Shown here piece by piece: positions 57,142 through 64,000 of a stretch of DNA of 64,000 nucleotides (its first letter is position 1; each line of letters starts with the position of its first letter). The stretch covers positions 20,801 to 84,800 of the forward strand of contig NZ_DS483470.1 of the NCBI RefSeq assembly GCF_000154285.1, in the 5' to 3' direction. The translations under genes and the position numbers were made by a program. The notes under the pieces were generated by a model, which did no database searches, had not been told where the DNA came from, and was given only the letters and a program-made list of their open reading frames with translations. This DNA is from Amedibacillus dolichus DSM 3991 (GTDB lineage Bacteria; Bacillota_I; Bacilli_A; Erysipelotrichales; Erysipelotrichaceae).

Positions 57142-57843
57142 ATGAAGATGATCAAGAAGCTGTTTCGTTTTTTGTTTGTGAAAAATGAAGAAAGTAGTGT
57201 TTTCTATATTCAAGGTAGTGATGTTTTGCCAAAACCATTGGAAAAGGAAGAAGAACAAGCGGCGTTGATTGCTTTGGAACATGGAGATGAGGAAGCACGC
57301 AATACATTGATTGAGCATAATTTGCGATTGGTCGTTTATATAGCCAAACGCTACGAAACCAATCCTATTTTTATGGAGGATTTGATTAGTATCGGCTCGA
57401 TTGGTTTGATTAAGGCAGTAAATACCTTCAAACGCAATAAAAATATTAAATTGGTAACTTATGCTTCACGTTGTATCGAGAATGAAATTTTGATGTTTCT
57501 GCGCAAAAAATCACGACGTAAGTTGGAAGTTAGCTTTGATGAGCCGTTAAACATTGATTACGATGGCAATGAGCTTTTGTTGTCGGATATTTTAGGTACC
57601 GATGATGATGTTGTAACAAAGCAATTTGAGCGGGAAGAAAACAAACGGGAGCTTTTAAAGGCTATGCGTGGTTTAAAGGATCGGGAACGGCAGATCTTAC
57701 AGATGCGCTATGGCATTGAGCATGAAGAACTTACACAAAAGGATATCGCAAAGCGTTTGGGAATTTCTCAATCGTATATTTCACGTTTGGAAAAACGAAT
57801 TATTCATAAATTAAAATTACAAATGAAACAGCAAAATTATTGA
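57142..57843 (+). CDS. sigE: RNA polymerase sporulation sigma factor SigE
   Basis: A 233-residue sigma-70 type factor, the early mother-cell sigma. Region 2 ([26 protein letters not shown]) and region 4 ([20 protein letters not shown]) are typical of SigE/SigK. The N-terminus carries a hydrophobic, basic pro-sequence (~20 residues) before [10 protein letters not shown], which aligns with the B. subtilis cleavage site ahead of Y-I-G-G-S-E-A-L-P; the pro-sequence is shorter here. SpoIIGA is encoded immediately upstream. Confidence 0.95.
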   Translation: MKMIKKLFRFLFVKNEESSVFYIQGSDVLPKPLEKEEEQAALIALEHGDEEARNTLIEHNLRLVVYIAKRYETNPIFMEDLISIGSIGLIKAVNTFKRNKNIKLVTYASRCIENEILMFLRKKSRRKLEVSFDEPLNIDYDGNELLLSDILGTDDDVVTKQFEREENKRELLKAMRGLKDRERQILQMRYGIEHEELTQKDIAKRLGISQSYISRLEKRIIHKLKLQMKQQNY

Positions 57844-57904
57844 TGTGAGGTAGGGAATCAACTGATTTTAGCGAAACCTTCATAAGCTTAATGTGCTGTT
57901 GATA

Positions 57905-57943
57905 GGGATTGCTTTCTGTGAATTGTGGGAGGCAATCCTTTTG
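57905..57943 (+). terminator. Terminator-like hairpin after sigE
   Basis: GGATTGC (57906-57912) pairs with GCAATCC (57932-57938), followed by only four T, so it may be partial. The rest of the 285-base gap holds the sigG promoter and no gene. Confidence 0.55.
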
Positions 57944-58079
57944 TTATCTGTGTTTTGTAACACAAGGAATTTTTTGCGGTAATATCGGTTATATCAATAT
58001 TTAAAATATAGGCTCATATCAGATACAAGAGCATGTTGTCAATGGGAAAACCTTTCCAAATACTAACAATCAGCCGCTT

Positions 58080-58109
58080 GTATAACCCTTCTTTTTCAAG
58101 GGCAAACTG
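58080..58109 (+). promoter_or_regulatory. Sigma-F-type promoter of sigG
   Basis: GTATA (58080-58084), a 15-base spacer and GGGCAAACTG (58100-58109) match the sigma-F consensus (GYWTA, 15-16 bases, GGnnAnAnTR) at every fixed position. The GGAGGG ribosome site of sigG follows after 10 bases. In B. subtilis sigG is transcribed by sigma-F in the forespore. Confidence 0.65.
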
Positions 58110-58130
58110 CTTGTAAGCAGGAGGGTGATT

Positions 58131-58913
58131 ATGAGTCGTTATAAGGTTGTTATTAGCGGAATGAATACCAATGATCTAACGGTACTTAACAATACACAGA
58201 TGAAGGAATTGTTTTTACGTATGCAAAAAGGAGATCAAAATGCAAAAGAGGAGCTAATCAATGGAAATTTAAAATTGGTATTGTCAATTGTTCAGCGTTT
58301 TGCGAATCGCTGTGAAAACATGGACGATCTTTTTCAGGTAGGCTGTATTGGTTTGGTGAAATCCATTGATCATTTTGATTTGAAACATGAGGTACGTTTT
58401 TCAACCTATGCCGTACCGATGATCATGGGAGAAATCAAGCGTTACTTACGTGATAATCAGGTACTTCGCGTATCCAGACATTTAAAGGATCTTGCCTACA
58501 AATGCTTTCGTTTAAAAGAGGAGTATGTGCATCAGCATCAAAAAGAGCCAAGCATTACCTGGTTAGCTGAGCAATTGGAGGTAAGGGAAAAGGATATTGT
58601 TGATGCCTTAGATTCTACACAAAATGTTTTATCTATTTTTGAGCCGGTATATAACAGTGATGGTGATGAACTGTATTTGTTGGATCAGATTCGTGATGAA
58701 AAAGATGAAATTGATTTATTAAACAATGTGCTTTCTTTACGCAGCAGTTTGAAACAATTGAAGGAAAAGGAATTGGAAATTTTAGATAAGCGCTATTATC
58801 AGGATATGACACAAACCGAAATTGCAAATGAACTGGGAATTTCACAGGCGCAGGTTTCACGCCTTGAAAAGAGTGCCATTTCGACTTTGCGTAAAGAAAT
58901 GGGGGAACTGTAA
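58131..58913 (+). CDS. sigG: RNA polymerase sporulation sigma factor SigG
   Basis: A 260-residue forespore sigma factor, the same length as B. subtilis SigG. The N-terminal M-S-R-Y-K-V-V-I-S-G-M-N-T-N is characteristic of SigG, and region 2 (D-L-F-Q-V-G-C-I-G-L-V-K-S, F-S-T-Y-A-V-P-M-I-M-G-E-I-K-R) and region 4 (M-T-Q-T-E-I-A-N-E-L-G-I-S-Q-A-Q-V-S-R-L) are intact. ATG 58131 follows GGAGGGTGAT. It lies after sigE as in Bacillus, behind its own sigma-F-like promoter. Confidence 0.95.
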   Translation: MSRYKVVISGMNTNDLTVLNNTQMKELFLRMQKGDQNAKEELINGNLKLVLSIVQRFANRCENMDDLFQVGCIGLVKSIDHFDLKHEVRFSTYAVPMIMGEIKRYLRDNQVLRVSRHLKDLAYKCFRLKEEYVHQHQKEPSITWLAEQLEVREKDIVDALDSTQNVLSIFEPVYNSDGDELYLLDQIRDEKDEIDLLNNVLSLRSSLKQLKEKELEILDKRYYQDMTQTEIANELGISQAQVSRLEKSAISTLRKEMGEL

Positions 58914-58954
58914 CATTTGGGACAGCGATGCATATAATGGAATAGGTGATGCAG

Positions 58955-59197
58955 ATGAGATTTTGTGAAATTGCAGGTAAGCAGGTCATCAATTTATGTG
59001 ATGGACGAGTGGTCGGCTTAGTAAATGACGTAGCCTTTGATGTGAAAAGCAATAAGCTATTAGCTATTTACGCACGAACTACTCAACCTTTCGTAAAAAA
59101 AATGTTGCCATGGCTATTTCCTTGTGAAGAAATCGAAATCAGTATGCAGGAGATCGAGAACATTTGCGGAGATGTAATTTTGGTACGTTTTCGCTAA
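58955..59197 (+). CDS. YlmC/YmxH-family sporulation protein (PRC-barrel)
   Basis: An 80-residue PRC-barrel protein of the YlmC/YmxH family: M-R-F-C-E-I-A-G-K-Q-V-I-N-L-C-D-G-R-V-V-G at the start and V-L-P-W-L-F-P-C-E-E-I in the middle. Its role in sporulation is poorly known. ATG 58955 is chosen because AGGTGA lies five bases upstream; a TATAAT at 58933-58938 may be its promoter. In B. subtilis the gene is close to sigG too. Confidence 0.82.
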   Translation: MRFCEIAGKQVINLCDGRVVGLVNDVAFDVKSNKLLAIYARTTQPFVKKMLPWLFPCEEIEISMQEIENICGDVILVRFR

Positions 59198-59283
59198 TTG
59201 ATTTTAAAAAAAGAGTATTCCTATGAAAGTTTGAGGAAAAAAGGAGCAAAAAAGAAAAAAAACTTTTTATGCCTTCAAAAATA

Positions 59284-59292
59284 TGCTATGAT
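59284..59292 (+). promoter_or_regulatory. Putative extended -10 promoter of sepF
   Basis: TGCTATGAT lies 28 bases before the sepF ATG. It would drive sepF-ylmH-divIVA. Confidence 0.45.
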
Positions 59293-59320
59293 ATACCTAG
59301 TTATTAGGAGGTATCCGTAC

Positions 59321-59731
59321 ATGAGTTTTGGACAGAAGTTTAAACATTTTCTAGCACCGTTAGATGAAGATGATATTTTAGAAGTAGAACAAGATGCAGA
59401 GGAAGAAGATGCGCAGACGATTTCACAGTATGAACAGCAGCGTTCACGTATGAATAAGCTTCCAAATGATACAAAAATGGTATTATTTGAACCACGCTCT
59501 TTTGATGAAGCAGATGAAATCGCGCGACGCTTGAAGGAAAACAAAGCAGCGGTTGTGAATTTGCATAAGCTGCAAAGAGAATATGCGCAAAGAACAATTG
59601 ATTTTCTTACCGGTGTAATTTTCGCACTTGATGGCAGTATTCAAAAAATCGGGCATAATGTAATTCTTTGCACACCAAATAATGTTCCAGTGCAGGGACA
59701 AATTACGTTAGACAGCGGAGAAGATGAATAA
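59321..59731 (+). CDS. sepF: Cell division protein SepF
   Basis: SepF bundles FtsZ filaments and anchors them to the membrane. The 136-residue protein has the N-terminal amphipathic anchor (M-S-F-G-Q-K-F-K-H-F-L), an acidic linker (~15-40) and the C-terminal DUF552 domain with V-L-F-E-P-R-S-F-D-E-A-D, V-V-N-L and F-L-T-G-V-I-F-A-L-D-G. ATG 59321 follows TAGGAGGT; the longer upstream frame has no support. It overlaps ylmH by eight bases. Confidence 0.94.
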   Translation: MSFGQKFKHFLAPLDEDDILEVEQDAEEEDAQTISQYEQQRSRMNKLPNDTKMVLFEPRSFDEADEIARRLKENKAAVVNLHKLQREYAQRTIDFLTGVIFALDGSIQKIGHNVILCTPNNVPVQGQITLDSGEDE

Positions 59732-60485
59732 ATCATCACTTTCTTTTGAGCATTATCGGGGTAATGAGGAGTTTGTAAAACGCATCTATGATTATATCGA
59801 TCAATGTGAGGTGCGTAAACGAATTATCGTTACACCCTTTTTTTCGCCGGATCAAAGTGCAATTACACGCTCTATTTGCGGTAAGCAAATTATGTATAAG
59901 GAAGATGGTGGTTATAAGGGAGCAGAACGCGTGCGATTTGCTTTTTTGCCGTTTACGACGAACTATCAATTTCCAACGGTTATTTTGAAAGCCTCAGTTT
60001 CTGCTACGTTTGGTATGCTGAGCCATCGCGATGTGCTAGGTGCTTTGATGAATTTAGGCTTACGGCGGGAAATGAGTGGAGATATTTTGGTAAAGCGAGA
60101 TGCGGTTTATCTTGTTGTTGATAAGGACATTGAGAATTTTGTTGTATGTAATCTTACCAAAATCAAGCGTCAGCATGTACATTTTAAACGTTATGAAGGA
60201 AGTCTTGTTTCCAATACGAGTATTCCTTATCAACATAAAATCGTTTCCAGCATGCGTTTAGATACAATCGTGGCTTGTTTGGCAAACGTTTCGCGGGGAA
60301 AGGCACAGGAAATGATTGCTTCTCAAAGGGTAAAAGTAAATCATGTTGTACTTGAACAAAGTACATTTGTATGCAATAATAATAGTGCTATTTCTATTCG
60401 TGGGTATGGACGCTTTTATGTTAGAGAAGTGATAAAAAAGACCAAAAAGGATCGCCTTGTAATTGATGTTGGCGTGTATGAGTGA
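59724..60485 (+). CDS. ylmH: YlmH S4-domain RNA-binding protein
   Basis: A 253-residue protein with a large N-terminal domain and a C-terminal S4 RNA-binding domain (S-S-M-R-L-D-T-I-V-A-C-L ... V-K-V-N-H-V-V). It matches B. subtilis YlmH, implicated in ribosome rescue on the large subunit (related to RqcP) and encoded in the division cluster. F-S-P-D-Q near residue 42 and G-A-L-M-N-L-G-L-R-R are typical. It overlaps sepF; ylmG, present between them in Bacillus, is missing. Confidence 0.9.
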   Translation: MNKSSLSFEHYRGNEEFVKRIYDYIDQCEVRKRIIVTPFFSPDQSAITRSICGKQIMYKEDGGYKGAERVRFAFLPFTTNYQFPTVILKASVSATFGMLSHRDVLGALMNLGLRREMSGDILVKRDAVYLVVDKDIENFVVCNLTKIKRQHVHFKRYEGSLVSNTSIPYQHKIVSSMRLDTIVACLANVSRGKAQEMIASQRVKVNHVVLEQSTFVCNNNSAISIRGYGRFYVREVIKKTKKDRLVIDVGVYE

Positions 60486-60498
60486 GCGAGGGTGAGAT

Positions 60499-60969
60499 AT
60501 GGAAAAACGATCATTTGACACGATGAAGAAAGGATATAACCGTTATCAGGTCGATGATTATATCGCAGCCTTGGAGCTTGAGCTTGTGGCTTTAAAGGAA
60601 AAAAATGAAAAAGCCTACCAGTTGAAAGAAGCCTACGAAAGGGAAGCAGAGGATTATAAAAAGCGTTATGAGGAGGTTTGCCAAAATCTGAGTATCAAGG
60701 AAAGGGCAGCCTACGATATGACACGAATGGCTATGAAGGAAGCCAATATGATCGTAGAAACAGCTCATAAAAATGCTGATGTCATCGTGCGGGAATCCTT
60801 GATGATGGCACGTGAGGTATTGAGTGAAATTGCTCGTTTGGGCAAGGAAGCTAATTTGTTGAAAGGCTCTATGAAGGACGACCTCAGTCGGATCGCGCAG
60901 GCGCTTGATGAGTTTGAAACGCCTCAAATTCCGGAAATGGATTTATTGAAAAAAGAAGAAATGCAATGA
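60499..60969 (+). CDS. divIVA: Cell division initiation protein DivIVA
   Basis: DivIVA binds negatively curved membrane at poles and septa and positions Min proteins and the chromosome origin. The 156-residue protein has the conserved N-terminal F-D-T-M-K-K-G-Y-N-R-Y-Q-V-D-D-Y and two coiled-coil segments (~25-65, ~75-140) with A-A-Y-D-M-T and A-H-K-N-A-D-V-I. It probably tethers MinCD from the start of the window, though MinJ is not seen. It is followed by the ileS T-box. Confidence 0.92.
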   Translation: MEKRSFDTMKKGYNRYQVDDYIAALELELVALKEKNEKAYQLKEAYEREAEDYKKRYEEVCQNLSIKERAAYDMTRMAMKEANMIVETAHKNADVIVRESLMMAREVLSEIARLGKEANLLKGSMKDDLSRIAQALDEFETPQIPEMDLLKKEEMQ

Positions 60970-60981
60970 AAAAGACACGTT

Positions 60982-60987
60982 TATAAT
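60982..60987 (+). promoter_or_regulatory. Putative -10 of ileS leader
   Basis: A perfect TATAAT lies 12 bases after the divIVA stop; the -35 would be inside the end of divIVA and is weak. Confidence 0.4.
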
Positions 60988-60992
60988 ACGGA

Positions 60993-61185
60993 AGTTCAAG
61001 AGAGCACGCGGTTGGTGGAAGGGTGCATGGAGGTATTATGAATATCACTTTTGAGCAGAGTGCCTGAAGAAGTAGGGCAGCTTCGATTCCCTTATCGTTA
61101 AAAGGTTAAGTGCTTCTGCATACAGCAGAAGAACTAAGGTGGTACCACGTTTAATCAGCGTCCTTAGATAAGGACGCTTTTATTT
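60993..61185 (+). ncRNA. T-box leader of ileS
   Basis: The leader has the T-box sequence AAGGTGGTACCACG (61136-61149) and a terminator GCGTCCTT/AAGGACGC (61158-61165, 61170-61177) followed by a T-rich tract. The specifier loop segment reads GAAT-ATC-ACTTTTGAG with ATC at 61044-61046, the isoleucine codon, which fits the gene downstream. Uncharged tRNA-Ile would favour the antiterminator and ileS expression. Confidence 0.93.
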
Positions 61186-61199
61186 TAGGAGGAAAAGAT

Positions 61200-63926
61200 A
61201 TGGAATACAAGGACACATTATTGATGCCAAAAACCGGCTTTGAGATGCGCGGAAAGCTTCCGACAAAGGAACCTGACTTTCAGCAGCGTTGGCAAAGTTC
61301 ACACATTTATGAAAAGATGTTAGCGAAACGTGAGGGCTGTGAACCGTTTGTTTTGCATGATGGACCTCCGTATGCTAACGGAGATATTCATTTAGGACAT
61401 GCGTTAAACAAAATTTTGAAAGATGTTATTGTACGCAGTCATTTTATGGACGGATATTATACGCCTTATATTCCGGGTTGGGATACACATGGCTTACCAA
61501 TTGAAACCGCAATTACAAAGCTTGGACATGATCGTAAGAAAATGGGAATTTCGGAATTTCGTAAGCTGTGCTATGATTATGCGTTAGAACAGGTAGAGCG
61601 TCAGAAAAAAGGCTTTTTATCTTTAGGCAGTGTTGGTGATTATGACAATGCTTACGTAACCTTAACTAAGGAATTTGAAGAGGAACAAATCCGCATTTTT
61701 GGAAAAATGGCTATGGACGGGTTGATTTATAAAGGGTTAAAGCCTGTATACTGGTCTCCATCTAGTGAATCTGCACTTGCAGAAGCGGAAATCGAGTATC
61801 ATGATATAAAAAGTCCGACAATCTTTGTGAAATTTATGGTAAAAGATGGTAAGGGTATCTTAGATAACGATTGTGCATTTGTGATTTGGACGACAACACC
61901 TTGGACCATTCCGGCGAACTTGGCAATTTGTTTGAATAAGGATTTTACATATGCGTTAGTTGAAACTGAAAAAGGTAAACTGATTGTTTTAGAAGAATTG
62001 ATGGATTCCTTGTTTGATAAATTCGGTTTGGAAACTAGAAATAAATTAGCAACCTTTAAAGGAAAAGAATTGGAAATGATTACTTGTGCGCACCCACTGT
62101 ATGATCGTGAATCGCTTGTGATTTTAGGTGATCATGTAACGGCAGATGCCGGTACCGGTTGTGTACATACTGCCCCAGGCTTTGGTGCTGATGACTTCTT
62201 TGTTGGACAGAAGTATGGTTTACCTGCCTATTGCAATGTTGATGAGCATGGCTGCATGATGAAGGAAGCCGGTGAGTGGCTGGAAGGTCAATATGTAGAT
62301 GATGCAAACAAAACAGTTACACAAAAACTAGATGAAATCGGAGCATTATTGAAACTTGAATTTATTACGCACTCCTATCCACATGATTGGAGAACCAAAA
62401 AACCAATCATTTTCCGTGCGACGACGCAATGGTTTGCTTCTATTGATAAAATTCGTACACAATTATTAGATGAAATTGATAAAGTGGATTGGATTCCGAA
62501 ATGGGGACAGCAACGCATGCACAATATGATTGCCGATCGTGGAGATTGGTGTATTTCCCGTCAGCGTGCTTGGGGTGTTCCGATTCCGATTTTCTATGCT
62601 GAAGATGAAACACCGATCATGGACGAAAAGGTGTTTGAACATGTTGCTAAGCTGATTGGTGAATATGGCTCAAATATTTGGTTTGAAAAGGAAGCGAAGG
62701 ACTTACTTCCTGAAGGCTATACTCACCCTAAATCACCAAATGGCATTTTCACAAAGGAAACCGATACAATGGACGTTTGGTTTGACAGCGGATCTTCCCA
62801 TACCGGGGCAATGTTGAAAAAAGGTTTAAGCTATCCTGCTGATTTATATTTTGAAGGTAGTGATCAGTATCGAGGTTGGTTCAATTCCTCTTTGATTGTC
62901 GGTACGGCAGTGCATGGACAGGCACCTTATAAGCAGGTGTTAAGTCATGGCTTTGTTATGGACGGCAAGGGAGTGAAAATGTCCAAATCTCAGTGGAATG
63001 CGGTTGCTCCTGGAGAAATTACGAAAAAGTTTGGTGCGGATATTTTGCGTTTATGGGCAGCAAGTGTTGATTATCAAGCGGATTGCAGTATGTCCGATGA
63101 AATCATGAAGCAGGTAAGTGAGAATTATCGTAAGGTACGTAATACCTTCCGCTTCTTATTGGCTAATATTAACGAAGAGGACTTCACAAAAGAAGATTTA
63201 GTTGATATTGCTACATTACCTGAACTTGATAAGTATATGCTTTTACAGTTAAATGAAGTTAACGATAAGGCTAAAAAGGCTTATAAGGAATATCGTTTTG
63301 CAGATGTTACGACGATGCTGACAACCTTGATGACAAATGATTTCAGTGCTTACTATTTGGATTATACAAAGGATATTTTATACATTGAAAAGAAAGACGA
63401 TGTAAGACGTCGTCAGGTACAGACCGTATTGTATCATGCCGTAAATGTATTGATGCGTTTGTGGGCTCCGATTCTTCCACATACCGCAGAAGAGGTAAAT
63501 GATTTCTTCCATGGTGAAGAAGAAAGTGTTCACTTAGGCTCTTTTGCTTCAAATCTTGTGATTGAGCATGCTGATGAAATTAAAACGGATATGGAACGTA
63601 TGCTTTTGCTTCGTTCAGATATCTTTAAAGCACTCGAAGAAGCACGAGGAGAAAAGGTTATCGGTAAATCATTAGAAGCGCATGTAATTGTTCATGTCAG
63701 CGATGAAGATCGTGCCTTAATCGAAAAGGTTTGCGGTAGTCATTTCCATCAGTGGCTGATCGTTTCTAAGGTAAGCTTTAGTGTTGATGAATTAACACCA
63801 TATGAGGTATGCAGTGCAAGTGTTGAAAAATGTGATGGACATGTATGTCCACGTTGCTGGAATATTACAGATTCTACTGCTGAAGATGGCTTATGCGAAC
63901 GTTGTGCTAAAGTATTAAAAGCATAA
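61200..63926 (+). CDS. ileS: Isoleucine-tRNA ligase
   Basis: A 908-residue class I synthetase charging tRNA-Ile. The HIGH-type motif is in P-P-Y-A-N-G-D-I-H-L-G-H, the KMSKS is at ~593-597, the editing domain (T-T-P-W-T-I-P-A-N, G-T-G-C-V-H-T-A-P-G-F-G) is intact, and the C-terminal zinc finger has C-P-R-C and C-E-R-C. Length is standard for the bacterial IleS1 type. AGGAGG lies before the ATG. Its position after divIVA is the conserved arrangement in Bacillota. Confidence 0.98.
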   Translation: MEYKDTLLMPKTGFEMRGKLPTKEPDFQQRWQSSHIYEKMLAKREGCEPFVLHDGPPYANGDIHLGHALNKILKDVIVRSHFMDGYYTPYIPGWDTHGLPIETAITKLGHDRKKMGISEFRKLCYDYALEQVERQKKGFLSLGSVGDYDNAYVTLTKEFEEEQIRIFGKMAMDGLIYKGLKPVYWSPSSESALAEAEIEYHDIKSPTIFVKFMVKDGKGILDNDCAFVIWTTTPWTIPANLAICLNKDFTYALVETEKGKLIVLEELMDSLFDKFGLETRNKLATFKGKELEMITCAHPLYDRESLVILGDHVTADAGTGCVHTAPGFGADDFFVGQKYGLPAYCNVDEHGCMMKEAGEWLEGQYVDDANKTVTQKLDEIGALLKLEFITHSYPHDWRTKKPIIFRATTQWFASIDKIRTQLLDEIDKVDWIPKWGQQRMHNMIADRGDWCISRQRAWGVPIPIFYAEDETPIMDEKVFEHVAKLIGEYGSNIWFEKEAKDLLPEGYTHPKSPNGIFTKETDTMDVWFDSGSSHTGAMLKKGLSYPADLYFEGSDQYRGWFNSSLIVGTAVHGQAPYKQVLSHGFVMDGKGVKMSKSQWNAVAPGEITKKFGADILRLWAASVDYQADCSMSDEIMKQVSENYRKVRNTFRFLLANINEEDFTKEDLVDIATLPELDKYMLLQLNEVNDKAKKAYKEYRFADVTTMLTTLMTNDFSAYYLDYTKDILYIEKKDDVRRRQVQTVLYHAVNVLMRLWAPILPHTAEEVNDFFHGEEESVHLGSFASNLVIEHADEIKTDMERMLLLRSDIFKALEEARGEKVIGKSLEAHVIVHVSDEDRALIEKVCGSHFHQWLIVSKVSFSVDELTPYEVCSASVEKCDGHVCPRCWNITDSTAEDGLCERCAKVLKA

Positions 63927-63947
63927 AAAGATTTATGATGATATAGT

Positions 63948-63977
63948 AAAAAATGCTCATACCAATGGGCATTTTTT
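63948..63977 (+). terminator. Rho-independent terminator after ileS
   Basis: AAAATGCTCAT pairs with ATGGGCATTTT (with one G-T pair), followed by T residues. Confidence 0.8.
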
Positions 63978-64000
63978 ATAGAATTGAAATATTTTTCATT

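Noticed and set aside
1..64000. CRISPR arrays, tRNA or rRNA genes, insertion sequences, prophage
   Set aside because: No spaced direct repeats, no tRNA-like cloverleaf or CCA end, no transposase or integrase motifs, and no terminal inverted repeats were seen.

Overview
The window is one contiguous stretch of a low-to-mid GC Bacillota chromosome, with most genes on the + strand. It belongs to an endospore former: spoIVFA/spoIVFB, spoIIGA, sigE, sigG, a gerE-like regulator, a GerMN-domain gene and a YlmC/YmxH gene are present, together with Bacillus-type dnaB/dnaI helicase loaders, T-box leaders, divIVA and sepF. Many proteins are shorter than their Bacillus counterparts and man-family PTS genes are present. 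This would fit an Erysipelotrichia-like gut Firmicute, but that placement is an inference. I see no rRNA, tRNA, CRISPR array, insertion sequence or prophage.

Layout. 1-5.6 kb: minC (5' end outside the window), minD, an AI-2E-type permease, a small PII-like protein overlapping a CPA2 antiporter, and spoIVFA-spoIVFB; this is the ancestral min-spoIVF block with three genes inserted. 5.6-15.4 kb: a ZnuA-like lipoprotein without its histidine ligands, then polA-mutM-coaE-dnaB-dnaI (repair, CoA and replication initiation) and pfkA-pyk. 15.4-20.4 kb: two surface proteins, a lipoprotein and a 1217-residue wall-anchored thioester adhesin with about nine SpaA/Cna-B-like repeats. 20.5-32.6 kb: a ROK kinase, an M29 aminopeptidase, T-box-controlled thrS coupled to a lipoprotein, a NifX-like protein with a His/Cys tail, FUSC, bcp, HAD, a LacI-type regulator, a NusG-II/Gx-transporter pair, a TSCPD protein, dut and two orphan small proteins.

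32.8-40.5 kb is a sugar or sugar-acid locus: a KDPG-type aldolase on the - strand diverges from PTS IIB-IIC-IID, a 2-hydroxyacid dehydrogenase, a SIS isomerase, PTS IIA, a CdaR/PucR-type regulator, a second variant IIB and a DapA/NanA-family lyase. The substrate cannot be read from the sequence. 40.8-45.5 kb: lspA, rluD-type synthase, a rhomboid-fold protein lacking the catalytic residues, dCMP deaminase and an unknown membrane protein.

45.6-55.0 kb keeps the gene order of the Bacillus subtilis rnhC-cvpA-mutS2-uvrC-gerE-gerM-ysnB region, with an unknown gene, a catalytically degenerate VanY-like protein and a GIY-YIG protein between gerE and gerM. 55-64 kb: an F420-ligase-like gene, then spoIIGA-sigE-sigG-ymxH-sepF-ylmH-divIVA-(T-box)-ileS, linking mother-cell and forespore sigma factors to the division cluster. 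The promoters of spoIIGA (Spo0A boxes, 21-bp spacer) and sigG (sigma-F-like) can be read directly and fit the known B. subtilis cascade.

The most notable observations are four proteins that keep a fold but have lost catalytic or metal residues (ZnuA-like, ROK, rhomboid, VanY-like), the PII-like/antiporter pair, the thioester adhesin with its unusual leader, the carbohydrate locus with a variant second IIB, and the gerE start region, where one base in an A-run decides the frame.
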